DNA from: Psychrobacter immobilis
GTDB lineage: Bacteria > Pseudomonadota > Gammaproteobacteria > Pseudomonadales > Moraxellaceae
Assembly (NCBI GenBank): GCA_904846265.1
Contig: CAJHAA010000009.1
Span: forward strand, 62,001 to 126,000
Reading direction: 5' to 3'
Length of the DNA: 64,000 nt
The translations under genes and the position numbers were made by a program. Positions 36,148 to 45,097 of this stretch are shown here, in pieces. The stretch's first letter is position 1; every line of letters starts with the position of its first letter. The notes beneath the pieces are model-generated. The model searched no databases. It was not told the origin of the DNA and worked only from the letters and a program-made list of their open reading frames with translations.

Positions 36148-37347
36148 ATGCTAAATACTCCTTTTTCACCTTGGCCTAGTTTTACTCAGCAAGAAGCGGA
36201 TGCGGTCAGTCAAGTATTGTTATCCAACAAGGTCAATTATTGGACAGGGCAAGAATGCCGTCAGTTTGAAGAGGAATTCGCTGATTGGGCGGGTAGCAAA
36301 TACGCGATTGCATTGGGCAACGGAACTTTGGCATTGGACGCGGCATTGCAGGCACTTGGTATAGGTGTGGGTGATGAAGTTATCGTGACGCCGCGTACTT
36401 TTATTGCCAGTATCTCCTCAGTGGTTAATGCAGGCGCGACGCCCATTTTTGCGGATGTTGATGAGGCGACAGGGAATATCACTCCAGAGTCGATAGCGGC
36501 GGTATTGACGGACAAAACCAAAGGCATCGTCTGTGTACATTTGGCAGGTTGGCCCTGTGATATGGATGGCATTATGGCACTGGCAGATCAGCATCATTTA
36601 TATGTCATTGAAGACTGTGCACAAGCGCATGGTGCACGCTACAAAGGTCGTAGCGTTGGCAGTATCGGTCATATTGGCGCGTGGAGTTTTTGCCAAGATA
36701 AGATCATGACCACAGGCGGCGAGGGCGGCATGGTCACCACCGATGACGAGCAGCTATGGCGAAAAATGTGGGCGTATAAAGATCATGGCAAAAGCTATGC
36801 GGCGGTCTATGAGACCGAGCAGCTGCCCGGCTATAATTGGCTACATGAGAGCTTTGGCACCAACTGGCGCATGACCGAGATTCAGGGCGTGATTGGCCGT
36901 ATTCAATTGGCACATATGAGTGACTGGATAGCGAAGCGCAGTGCTAATGCTCAAGCGATATTAGAGGCATGTGCTAAATGGGAAGAAAAAGGCTATCTAT
37001 CGGTGCCGACATTAGAGCAAGATTATCAGTTTCCAAACTCTACCCATGCCTATTATAAATTGTATGTTTATGTGCAACCAAATAACCTAGCTGAGGGTTG
37101 GACGCGTGATCGCATCATTGAAGAAATAAATGCGTCAGGCGTGCCTTGCTATTCAGGGTCTGCCTCAGAGGTATATTTAGAAAAAGCATTCGATGATACA
37201 GGCTTGCGTCCAGAAAACAGACTGCCAATAGCAAAACAGTTGGGAGAGACTAGCTTAATGTTTTTGGTTCATCCTACCTTAACCACTGCCGAAATCGCGC
37301 AAACGATAGATGCAATCGATCGCGTGTTTGCTTCAATGATTCAGTAA
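36148..37347 (+). CDS. DegT/DnrJ/EryC1/StrS sugar aminotransferase (PglE-like)
   Basis: A PLP-dependent enzyme of 399 residues. The PLP lysine is in WSFCQDKIMTTGGEGGM, with EDCAQAHGARYKG upstream and GNGTLALDAALQALGIG at the N-terminus. It should aminate the 4-keto sugar made by the dehydratase at 23309, yielding a UDP-4-amino sugar. No PglD-type acetyltransferase lies in the window, so acetylation is encoded elsewhere or does not happen. It is the last gene of the capsule locus. No convincing terminator was seen after it. Confidence 0.88.
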   Translation: MLNTPFSPWPSFTQQEADAVSQVLLSNKVNYWTGQECRQFEEEFADWAGSKYAIALGNGTLALDAALQALGIGVGDEVIVTPRTFIASISSVVNAGATPIFADVDEATGNITPESIAAVLTDKTKGIVCVHLAGWPCDMDGIMALADQHHLYVIEDCAQAHGARYKGRSVGSIGHIGAWSFCQDKIMTTGGEGGMVTTDDEQLWRKMWAYKDHGKSYAAVYETEQLPGYNWLHESFGTNWRMTEIQGVIGRIQLAHMSDWIAKRSANAQAILEACAKWEEKGYLSVPTLEQDYQFPNSTHAYYKLYVYVQPNNLAEGWTRDRIIEEINASGVPCYSGSASEVYLEKAFDDTGLRPENRLPIAKQLGETSLMFLVHPTLTTAEIAQTIDAIDRVFASMIQ

Positions 37348-37658
37348 TATGAGAATATCGCTTATTAAGGCGTGTTGATTATTTATAAGTAGTTGCAGCT
37401 ATTGGCTTTTATTTTTGATTGGACTTTCTTATAAAACGGTAAAGGTTGTCAAGGTTGCATCGGTAATGACATGATATTGCTGGATTGGCGAGTGATAGAA
37501 ATTTATAAGTATCCAAGTCTTATCTCACGCTAGGATTTTTTAGCCCAGACAGGTACAATATCAGTCTTAATCATACATTGATCAAGCATAAGACAGGCAT
37601 GCAAATAGTTGCGGGCGCTGTCTTTCTTTTTTTTATCGCACCCTCTATTGGAGTTACT
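37348..37658. other. 311-bp spacer between capsule locus and folD
   Basis: A frame open from TTG 37578 runs into folD but its residues before the folD ATG are hydrophobic and without family support. No other gene or clear hairpin is seen; the folD promoter must lie here. Confidence 0.5.
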
Positions 37659-38537
37659 ATGTCAACTGCCCAAGGATCTGCTACCGTTTTGGACGGTAAA
37701 GCACTTGCTAAACAAATAGAACAGCAACTGAGTACGCGTGTAGACGCTATCAAGAATAAAACAGGACGCACCCCAAGCTTAGCGACGATATTGGTCGGCG
37801 ACGATCCCGCTTCTGCGACTTATGTACGTATGAAAGGTAATGCTTGTAAACGTGTCGGCATGGATTCTATACGCGTTGAAATGCCAAGTGCGACAACCAC
37901 TGAAGAGCTGATAGCGAAAATAGATGAGCTCAATAGCAATCCAGACGTTCATGGTATCTTGCTACAACATCCAGTGCCTGCACATATCGATGAGCGTGCT
38001 TGCTTTGAGCAGATTGACTTGGCAAAAGACGTCGATGGTGTGACCTGCCTTGGCTTTGGTCGTATGGCGATGCAGCAGAGCGCTTATGGTTCATGTACCC
38101 CGCAAGGCATCATGCATTTACTAGAGCATCATAATATTGAGCTGGCTGGCAAAGAAGCCGTGGTCGTAGGCCGCAGTGCAATTTTAGGTAAACCAATGGC
38201 AATGATGCTATTAAATGCCAACTGTACTGTGACGATTTGCCATTCAAGAACGCAGGATTTAGAGTCCCATATTAAGCGTGCGGATATCGTGGTTGGGGCA
38301 GTGGGCGTGCCTGAACTGATCAAAGCTAATTTGATCAAAGCGGGCGCTGTGGTTATCGATGCAGGCTTTCATCCAACGGATAATGGCGGCGTCGGTGACA
38401 TTGAGTTGCAAGGTGTTGAAAACATCGCCAGTGCTTATACGCCTGTACCGGGCGGCGTGGGTCCAATGACCATTAATACCCTCATTCGCCAAACCGTTGA
38501 TGCTGCTGAAAAATCTGCCGGTTTGAATATCGGCTAA
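37659..38537 (+). CDS. folD: Methylenetetrahydrofolate dehydrogenase / cyclohydrolase
   Basis: A bifunctional enzyme interconverting 5,10-methylene-THF, 5,10-methenyl-THF and 10-formyl-THF. Signatures are [18 protein letters not shown] near the N-terminus, [30 protein letters not shown] for NADP binding and [15 protein letters not shown] near the end. A longer frame exists from TTG 37578, but ATG 37659 is preceded by GGAG at about 6 nt and gives 292 residues, close to the usual 285-290. A hairpin at 38578-38601 follows. Confidence 0.95.
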   Translation: MSTAQGSATVLDGKALAKQIEQQLSTRVDAIKNKTGRTPSLATILVGDDPASATYVRMKGNACKRVGMDSIRVEMPSATTTEELIAKIDELNSNPDVHGILLQHPVPAHIDERACFEQIDLAKDVDGVTCLGFGRMAMQQSAYGSCTPQGIMHLLEHHNIELAGKEAVVVGRSAILGKPMAMMLLNANCTVTICHSRTQDLESHIKRADIVVGAVGVPELIKANLIKAGAVVIDAGFHPTDNGGVGDIELQGVENIASAYTPVPGGVGPMTINTLIRQTVDAAEKSAGLNIG

Positions 38538-38577
38538 AAAGAGAGTCATACGAATACTGATTGCCGATAAATAAGGG

Positions 38578-38601
38578 GCCTGAGGTAATATGTACTCAGG
38601 C
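38578..38601 (+). terminator. Possible terminator after folD
   Basis: GCCTGAG (38578-38584) and CTCAGGC (38595-38601) form a 7-bp stem, but the tail TAAATCAA is not T-rich. It lies 36 nt before the psiE start. Confidence 0.35.
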
Positions 38602-38636
38602 TAAATCAACCACATCTCAGTTGATAGGACCTAAAC

Positions 38637-39155
38637 ATGGCTAAAAAAAACGTAGGTGTTCATGAGCGACTACAAGGTATCGGTAGAGAGTTTGTCGATG
38701 TCTGTCATTACGTTATTTTATTTCTAATCAGTGTGGTTGTCGTTTGGACCGCTGGCAAAGAGTTCGTTGGTATTGTTCAAAAAGGCTCAGCGGATTTAAA
38801 AGACATATTGATGTTGTTTATTTACCTTGAGCTGCTGGCTATGATAGGTATTTATTTTAAAACACACCGTCTGCCGGTACAGTTTTTAATATTTATCGCG
38901 ATTACTGCTTTGTCACGACATTTGGTGGTTGATGTACAGGCAGTCTCAGACTATTTCCATTTATGGCTGCTGGCGACAATTTCTGTGGCCATTATGCTAT
39001 TGAGCGGTTCTATCGTAGTATTAACTTGGACAGCAAAAACGTTTGGCCGTCCAGAGGACAATCTAGATAAACAGCATGCAAACTTAACGATTAAAGCGCT
39101 GTTACCTGATAATGCTCAAGCGCCTGATAGTCATACCAAGCATCGCCGTGAATAA
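38637..39155 (+). CDS. psiE: Phosphate-starvation-inducible PsiE family protein
   Basis: A 172-residue inner-membrane protein with four hydrophobic helices. FIYLELLAMIGIYFKTHRLP followed by FIAITALSRHLVVD is the PsiE family hallmark. The E. coli gene is induced by phosphate starvation; its biochemical role is unknown. ATG is the only sensible start, with AGGACC about 6 nt upstream. The C-terminal 35 residues are polar. A strong terminator follows. Confidence 0.88.
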   Translation: MAKKNVGVHERLQGIGREFVDVCHYVILFLISVVVVWTAGKEFVGIVQKGSADLKDILMLFIYLELLAMIGIYFKTHRLPVQFLIFIAITALSRHLVVDVQAVSDYFHLWLLATISVAIMLLSGSIVVLTWTAKTFGRPEDNLDKQHANLTIKALLPDNAQAPDSHTKHRRE

Positions 39156-39172
39156 CTATTAAATAGCAGCAT

Positions 39173-39203
39173 AAAAAAGGGTTACCACTGGTAGCCCTTT
39201 TTT
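39173..39203. terminator. Bidirectional terminator between psiE and the di-heme gene
   Basis: AAAAAAGGGTTACCA and TGGTAGCCCTTTTTT pair across one base apart from one G-T, with A and T runs on either side. It terminates both convergent genes. Confidence 0.85.
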
Positions 39204-39237
39204 GCCTTCTTAACTCTCACATTTTATTGTTTGAGCG

Positions 39238-40704
39238 TTAAATGCCTTTTAAGAAGGTCATTAATGTTTGTTTTTGCGTGGCGGATAACTGTGTAAAGCG
39301 CGTCTTTGTACCTTCTGCTTCACCACCATGCCAGAGTATCGCTTCAGTCAAGCTGCTGGCACGACCATCATGCAAAAACCGCGCTTCTGGATCACGTGCC
39401 ACAATGCCAATTCTCCACAATGGTGGCGTACGCCACTCAAAGCTTTCTGCATTTTTCTCTTTCACGCTGTCATCTAGTCCAGCGCCCATATCATGCAGTA
39501 ATAAATCAGTATAAGGATAAATGTTTTGCTGTGATAGGAGCGGGAAGCGCTCACTACTGCCTGTTTTTTGCTTGGGTGTGTGACAGCCAGCACAGCCGAC
39601 TTGTGCAAACAGTTGCGCTCCTTTATTAAAATCTGATAAATCGTCTATTCGCCTTTCAGGTACGGCAAGGGCGGTCATAAAATCGGTCACGGCGTCTAGA
39701 CTGCTGTCTGAAACTTCTGGAGAGCCGCCATTCGCTGCTGTCCAGCAAATAGGCTGATTTACTGTACAGTTAGGATCCATAAATACCGAGGTGGTCAAAC
39801 CCATATCTTGCGACATTGCATTGGCGTTTTGGGTACGCAGGCTTGAGTTAATCGCCTTCCATCCAAAGCGGCCAATGCGCTGCTGTTTGCCATCTTGTAC
39901 CCAATGTACGCGGCCACTGATACCGTCTTGATTGTTATCATCAGGGTCAGCTGCCGCAATGATATGCGCTTCAGGAATGAGGTCGAGCAAGCCCATGCCG
40001 ACCAATTGCGGTGAGATACGTCCGCTAATTGCTGTATTTCCTAAGGGTTGATTAGGGTCAGTTGGAGTAAAGCTAAACTGTATGCCAGCAGGTTTATCAT
40101 TTTGACTGGGCATTGCTGCGTAGCGCATGCTCCCTTCGGGATTGATACTTGTGGCAATACTTTGATGCTGCATTTGTTCACCATAATAAGCATGTGCCAA
40201 GCCCTGCTTATCACCCAACCGGAATAAAATCGCATCACTCAGCTGACCATTGGCTGCATAAATGGGTTTGCGACCTTCAGCGCTATGACATTGGGTACAG
40301 GCATTGGCATTTAACAGTGGCCCCACACCATCGAACAGTACGCGACCCTCATTTGCTGGTGTCCACTCTGTGATAAATAACTCACGTCCAGGTGATACCC
40401 CGCCTAAAGCGCTGCTCGGTAGATTGGGCATAATTTGCAAAAAAGGCTGTGATCCACTGGCGGCAATCGTAGCACTGCCACCTGCTGGCTGCCAGTTGGT
40501 ATCGATTTCTGGAGTGTCAGGAATAGTGGGTGGGTTGGGTGCATTAGTATTGCCATCATTACTGGAATTATTTGAATCATCTGAGCCACCACAAGCAGTG
40601 AGCAGCAGCGCGATACTTACACTGAGTAGTGTGTTACGTATGATGGGAGGTAATGTATACAATGAAGAATTTGATATGGTTGACGAGTTTGATCGTAAAA
40701 ACAT
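39238..40704 (-). CDS. Di-heme oxidoreductase family lipoprotein (COG3488)
   Basis: The 488-residue exported protein has a long N-terminal region before the signal helix and the lipobox LLLTACGGSD, so it is a predicted lipoprotein. Two c-type heme-binding CxxCH motifs occur: NACTQCHSAEGRK and VGCAGCHTPKQK. Family stretches PGRELFITEWTP, GRFGWKA and LHDGRASSLTEAILWHGGEA fit the 'thiol oxidoreductase' COG3488/DHOR group, whose true substrate is unknown and which often accompanies imelysin-like iron proteins. None of those lies here. It probably acts in the periplasm as an electron-transfer protein. Confidence 0.85.
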   Translation of the reverse strand: MFLRSNSSTISNSSLYTLPPIIRNTLLSVSIALLLTACGGSDDSNNSSNDGNTNAPNPPTIPDTPEIDTNWQPAGGSATIAASGSQPFLQIMPNLPSSALGGVSPGRELFITEWTPANEGRVLFDGVGPLLNANACTQCHSAEGRKPIYAANGQLSDAILFRLGDKQGLAHAYYGEQMQHQSIATSINPEGSMRYAAMPSQNDKPAGIQFSFTPTDPNQPLGNTAISGRISPQLVGMGLLDLIPEAHIIAAADPDDNNQDGISGRVHWVQDGKQQRIGRFGWKAINSSLRTQNANAMSQDMGLTTSVFMDPNCTVNQPICWTAANGGSPEVSDSSLDAVTDFMTALAVPERRIDDLSDFNKGAQLFAQVGCAGCHTPKQKTGSSERFPLLSQQNIYPYTDLLLHDMGAGLDDSVKEKNAESFEWRTPPLWRIGIVARDPEARFLHDGRASSLTEAILWHGGEAEGTKTRFTQLSATQKQTLMTFLKGI

Positions 40705-40841
40705 GGGCTGACCTGAAATGGCTAAAATATAAGGGGTTAGGGTGTACCCTCATCGTCAGCCTATTTAGAGGGCTGTCGATTTAATTGAGGATATCCTGAG
40801 GATTATGCGATAAGCTACCGCGTAATAGTTAGGCGTATTGA

Positions 40842-40878
40842 CTCAAACAAGCAGCATAAACGAGGCTGCTTGTTTGAG
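40842..40878. terminator. Perfect 14-bp inverted repeat after the RCC1 gene
   Basis: CTCAAACAAGCAGC (40842-40855) and GCTGCTTGTTTGAG (40865-40878) with a 9-nt loop. It lies 60 nt past the RCC1 stop on the minus strand but has no T run there. It may be a terminator or a protein site for the downstream gene. Confidence 0.45.
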
Positions 40879-40938
40879 AATTTTATGACAGGAAATTCAA
40901 CCAACTATGCACTGTTCGCTTCGTCATACTTAAAACAC

Positions 40939-42648
40939 TTATAGCTGACTAGGTAAAGCAACTGGGATAGGGTTGTTATACATCCAAATATGAGTGGTGT
41001 CTTTGTTGCCGAGTGAGCCTTCAAAGCTCCAGCCCCACGTAAATAAATGACCAGCTTTCAGCGTATTATTGTCTTGGTCAAACGATTTTTCATGAGCAAC
41101 CAGATGCATGGCGCCCATGGCCATATTATCGATATTCTTTAGATTCGGCAGCTTATTGGTTGGTTCATCTAGGTCGTTGTAAATGGTCTTGCCTGCGCCA
41201 TTTGTCTCCCCAAACATGCCCCATGCATAGAGAATACCATCCGTTGTTGATGAGCCATTATTAGTGGCGACATTGTCCAGTAACGCATAGCTGGCATTGC
41301 CATTGGCATAGACGCGGCGAACTTTTTTATCTGTAAACCAAGGTAGTTTGGTCGGTGAGGTAATGACATCTGCCCATGCCTTTTCGCTGCCATTAAATGT
41401 CTCACCATTGTAGCCCAATTGACTAGTGGCATTTAACCCCCAACCATACACTGCGTCTTTATTGGTCAATGCTAAGATATGATCTTTGCCAGCCGTCAAT
41501 TGGGTCACTTTTTCTACATCTATAGCGGGTTGGTCGTCAGCTTTTTGAGTGGCGTCATCTGTCTTAGCAGTAATGGCGTTATTAATCGTTTCATTAATGA
41601 CATGAATACGTACAGGGGTTGTATTGACGTTGATACAGTTGGTTGTAGTGTTACAGACTTTGCCTTTGCCAAGGTTGGCGTAAGCATCGCTGCCCCAACC
41701 CCAAACCTGACCTTTGTCATCTAAGGCATAAGAGCTATTGCCACTGACAACCACCTGCACGATATGTCCTGCCTCTGTGGCTGCTGTAAAGTCAACTTTG
41801 ACAGGGGTGCTGCTATCGGTGCTGGTATTATTACCAAGTTGACCATACCCATTGGCACCAAAGGCCCAAACCGTACCCTCTTCGGTCAATACCAAGTTAT
41901 GGCTATAGCCGGGTGCGACCATGACGGCGTTTTCGATACCTTCGATCGTGCTGATATCCAAACGGCAGTCTGCAGTCTTGCTACAGTCATTACGACCCCC
42001 ATCACCGCGACCCAGCTGCCCGTATTTGTCTTCACCCCAACTATAAACTTGACCATTTTGAGCAATAGCGAGTGAATGATTTTGATTAAAGCCAATAGAT
42101 AGCAAATCTTTTGGTGCGCTGTTCATTAGCATCGGCGTGTCTGGATGTCCCATAATATCGCTGATTTTTGTGGTCAGACCGAGTCCTGTCTGACCATAGT
42201 TGTTGCGACCCCAACCATATAGCTGACCATCACGCAGGGCAGCGGTATGCGAACCACCTGCGGCAATCGTATCGCCTACGTAGATGGTCTTGGTTGAGCG
42301 CATGATATTACCGGCATTGTCTGTGGCTTCTAAGACAAGGGTATTGCTACCTAGCGTTAATAAAATACGATCATCAAAATAACCATCAGCATCTAGCGTT
42401 AGCGCTTGGGCTAATTCGTTATTATGCATATAAGTCAATGATTTGACGCCGCTGCTATCTTGTACTTGTCCTGAGACAAATACCGCTGCAACCGCGCTAT
42501 AGCCATCAGTAAAGTTGCTATCAGTGGTTAGTAGTGGCGGTGTCCCATCTATGATAGCAGTGGCTGTGTCGGAATCACTGCCACAAGCAGTAAGAATCAA
42601 GGCTGCGGTAACGACCGCGACAGCTTGAGTAAGACGGGATAAACGCAT
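40939..42648 (-). CDS. RCC1-repeat (seven-bladed propeller) lipoprotein
   Basis: The predicted lipoprotein of about 569 residues has a signal ending in LILTACGSD. An Ig-like domain (about 30-130, with TLGSNTLVLEATDNAGN) is followed by seven RCC1/ATS1-type repeats, each with a W/F-G-x-N/D-x-x-G-Q-L/T-G core, for example YGWGRNNYGQTGLG, YSWGEDKYGQLGRG, WAFGANGYGQLGNN and WGWGSDAYANLGKG. Seven repeats predict a closed beta-propeller. Eukaryotic RCC1 is a Ran exchange factor, but bacterial relatives are mostly secreted binding proteins of unknown partner. The ATG at 42648 has GAGG about 5 nt before it and matches the signal peptide; a longer frame to 42717 does not. Confidence 0.82.
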   Translation of the reverse strand: MRLSRLTQAVAVVTAALILTACGSDSDTATAIIDGTPPLLTTDSNFTDGYSAVAAVFVSGQVQDSSGVKSLTYMHNNELAQALTLDADGYFDDRILLTLGSNTLVLEATDNAGNIMRSTKTIYVGDTIAAGGSHTAALRDGQLYGWGRNNYGQTGLGLTTKISDIMGHPDTPMLMNSAPKDLLSIGFNQNHSLAIAQNGQVYSWGEDKYGQLGRGDGGRNDCSKTADCRLDISTIEGIENAVMVAPGYSHNLVLTEEGTVWAFGANGYGQLGNNTSTDSSTPVKVDFTAATEAGHIVQVVVSGNSSYALDDKGQVWGWGSDAYANLGKGKVCNTTTNCINVNTTPVRIHVINETINNAITAKTDDATQKADDQPAIDVEKVTQLTAGKDHILALTNKDAVYGWGLNATSQLGYNGETFNGSEKAWADVITSPTKLPWFTDKKVRRVYANGNASYALLDNVATNNGSSTTDGILYAWGMFGETNGAGKTIYNDLDEPTNKLPNLKNIDNMAMGAMHLVAHEKSFDQDNNTLKAGHLFTWGWSFEGSLGNKDTTHIWMYNNPIPVALPSQL

Positions 42649-42862
42649 AAAAACCTCGATAGATGCAAATTGACAATATGTCAGTATGCCAGCCGTAAAA
42701 TAACAAAACCGTCCCATACAAATCCGACGGTTGTAGGGTTTGTGCTATTGACTGAGTCAATCGTATATGATGGCATTGGAATAATAGAAATGGCGGCAAG
42801 AGTTTAGCAATAATAAATGTGAATAGTATTACAAATAAGAATTATTATCAATAATAAAGTGG

Positions 42863-42893
42863 AAAAACAGCACCATGAAGGATGCTGTTTTTA
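42863..42893 (-). terminator. Terminator after corA
   Basis: AAAAACAGCA (42863-42872) and TGCTGTTTTT (42883-42892) form a perfect stem. On the minus strand it follows the corA stop by about 50 nt and ends in T. Confidence 0.75.
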
Positions 42894-42939
42894 AAAGCTG
42901 AACGCTAACTATCAATGAAACATCAACTATAAATTTTAG

Positions 42940-44154
42940 TTATAACCATTTAAGCCTTTTAAAATTGTAATATAAATAGCCACATAATGATCCAATGATG
43001 AGCATGATGACAAAGTAGGAATATTGCCAATGCAGCTCGGGCATGAAATCAAAGTTCATCCCATAGATACCTGCAATGGCCGTCGGTACAGCTAGAATAC
43101 CTGCCCAAGCAGCAAGCTTACGCACCACCTCGTTCTGTCCCATATTAACCATGGCCATATAGGTATTCATGACCACACTCAGCATCTCATTCAGACCATT
43201 AATGGCGTCTAATGAGTGTAGCAAATGGTCATTGACGTCGCGAAAGTAGGGCTTAGCGGCCTGAGAAAACCCAGAGACCATCTCACTTTTTTTATGATTG
43301 ATAAAAAAACTACAGATATCCTGTACTGGTAAAATAATCGCCCGCATATGTACGAGTTGCGATTTGAGCTCATAAAGGTTTTTTAATGTACCTTTATCAA
43401 ACTCATAGGTAAACACGTAACGTTCTTGCTCACGCAAATAGCGACCTAAACGATCGGTAATCGGCATATAATTATCCACGATAAAATCGAGAATAGCATG
43501 CAGTACAAATATCGGCCCCATACGCAGCTTTTCAGGGCGACGATGACAATGCTCACGGACAGGTGCGTAGGAGTTTGATGGACCATTACGGATGGTAATC
43601 AGGTAGTTTTTGCCCATAAATATCGCGGTGGTGCCATAGCGAATGACATTGTCCTCAAGCTTAGCGGTACGCAATACCACAAACACCATGTCATTGTCGT
43701 AGTTCTCGACTTTGGCACGCTGGTGATCGGCGAAAGCATCTTCGATTGCCAGTTCATGTAGCCCAAAGGCTTCTTTGACTTTGACCATGGTTTCTAGGCT
43801 TGGATCATAGAGACCAAGCCAAATAAACTGACCATTATTATTTAATGCACGACTAACATCGTTTAGCGCCAATTTATCGAGATTTTCACCCGTTTTACGT
43901 GAGTAAGCATAGCAATTGACGACTTCATCGGCACTCGACAAGTCAATATCTTCATAGCGTTCAGAGTCAGGATCGTAGACCGTCATGGTCTCGATGGTGT
44001 CCTCAGTGGTGGTATCAGCATCGCCATAGATATAGCTGTCATCATTGTCTAGATAGAGATGTTCATCATTCATATCGGCGTAAATACGATTGATATTAGA
44101 GTTAGGTGCAATACGCGCGGTTTTTTTGATCAACTGGTCGTTATTGTTTTCCAT
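42940..44154 (-). CDS. corA: CorA-type magnesium/cobalt transporter
   Basis: The 404-residue protein carries the ion selectivity motif YGMNFDFMPELHW near the C-terminus between two membrane helices; the long cytoplasmic funnel domain precedes it. E. coli CorA has 316 residues. The extra length is mostly an acidic N-terminus (about 1-90) rich in Asp and Glu, including DNDDSYIYGDADTTTED, of unknown purpose. It forms a pentameric channel for Mg2+ and perhaps Co2+ and Ni2+. Adjacent DUF2237 gene is upstream in the same direction with a 74-nt gap, but co-regulation is not evident. Confidence 0.88.
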   Translation of the reverse strand: MENNNDQLIKKTARIAPNSNINRIYADMNDEHLYLDNDDSYIYGDADTTTEDTIETMTVYDPDSERYEDIDLSSADEVVNCYAYSRKTGENLDKLALNDVSRALNNNGQFIWLGLYDPSLETMVKVKEAFGLHELAIEDAFADHQRAKVENYDNDMVFVVLRTAKLEDNVIRYGTTAIFMGKNYLITIRNGPSNSYAPVREHCHRRPEKLRMGPIFVLHAILDFIVDNYMPITDRLGRYLREQERYVFTYEFDKGTLKNLYELKSQLVHMRAIILPVQDICSFFINHKKSEMVSGFSQAAKPYFRDVNDHLLHSLDAINGLNEMLSVVMNTYMAMVNMGQNEVVRKLAAWAGILAVPTAIAGIYGMNFDFMPELHWQYSYFVIMLIIGSLCGYLYYNFKRLKWL

Positions 44155-44228
44155 ACACCCTCCCTTTATAAAGTAAAAAACGTGTCACAATCAGAACTTA
44201 TAATGATTGTTGTTAATAATGATCGTTA

Positions 44229-44618
44229 TTAAAGGGCGTAACTTTTCAAAGTATCAATATCGACCAAGCTCAATAAGCTTTCGTGGCAAGCTTCTAGTTT
44301 GATTTGCGGGGCAATATCAAAGTCCAAAGCTTCAACCCAGCGTAACGCACAAATGCACCAATAATCACCAGGCTTGAGGCCAGAAAATCCATACTCAGGT
44401 AGCGGCGTAATCAAATCATTGCCGCGACTGGCAGAAAAGTTCAAAAACTCGCTGGTCATCTTGGCGCATACGGTGTGTTGACCAACGTCATGGTTGCCAG
44501 TATGACAAAAGCCGTTGCGGTAATAACCGGTAATAGGGTCAAAGCAGCAGCTGGCAAGTGCCGTACCTAAGACATTGGCTTGATTGTTGGTAGGGTTTGG
44601 GTGGTAATCAGATGACAT
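44229..44618 (-). CDS. DUF2237 family protein
   Basis: A small soluble protein of about 129 residues, rich in conserved cysteines and aromatic residues: NVLGTALASCCFDPITGYYR, DVGQHTVCAKMTSEFL and KPGDYWCICALRWVEA. These are the DUF2237 hallmarks. Function is unknown. A longer frame to 44726 adds 36 residues with no family support, while ATG 44618 has GGAAG about 5 nt upstream. No partner gene is obvious. Confidence 0.85.
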   Translation of the reverse strand: MSSDYHPNPTNNQANVLGTALASCCFDPITGYYRNGFCHTGNHDVGQHTVCAKMTSEFLNFSASRGNDLITPLPEYGFSGLKPGDYWCICALRWVEALDFDIAPQIKLEACHESLLSLVDIDTLKSYAL

Positions 44619-45097
44619 AAGGCTTCCGAGATAAAAATATGGCTTAGTGTACCATGAGTCGGTATCGAAGGCGTTGTTCTCACTTTGCTCATTATTTTCT
44701 TTATGATATAAAATGATGGTAACCATTTTTGAGTCAACGATTACTTATATAGTCTACAGATAACCTTCATAGATTAAGTGCTGATAAGACGTAATTAGAT
44801 AGTAATTGTGGCTAATTGTCACTAGGCGAACCTTGGCTGCTATGCTAAACTAAAGCATAAAGTGCCTTGATTATTTAACGCCGTTTATTAGCGCATAAAG
44901 ATACTCGTCTTATCATTCTAAATTATACTTATTACTCACCCTTTTGCGGCTACCTAGTTTGTTTATAAATAATTGGGTCAATGATGTTGCGCGTTAAAAA
45001 TAAAAATGCATGGCGTCAATGCAATTGTAAATATAACCTTTAAGTACCGCATCAGTACCGCGTTTTTGGTAAGCGATACGCCAAACAAGGATTTATT
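44619..45097. other. 479-bp spacer before hisZ
   Basis: AT-rich; divergent promoters for the DUF2237 gene and hisZ are expected. No gene or hairpin with a T run was recognised. Confidence 0.5.

Noticed and set aside
37578..37658. Hydrophobic N-terminal extension of folD from TTG 37578
   Set aside because: FolD is cytoplasmic; ATG 37659 with GGAG gives the normal length.
39306..39629. 107-residue reading frame opposite the di-heme gene
   Set aside because: A shadow of the di-heme coding region; composition mirrors the heme-domain codons.
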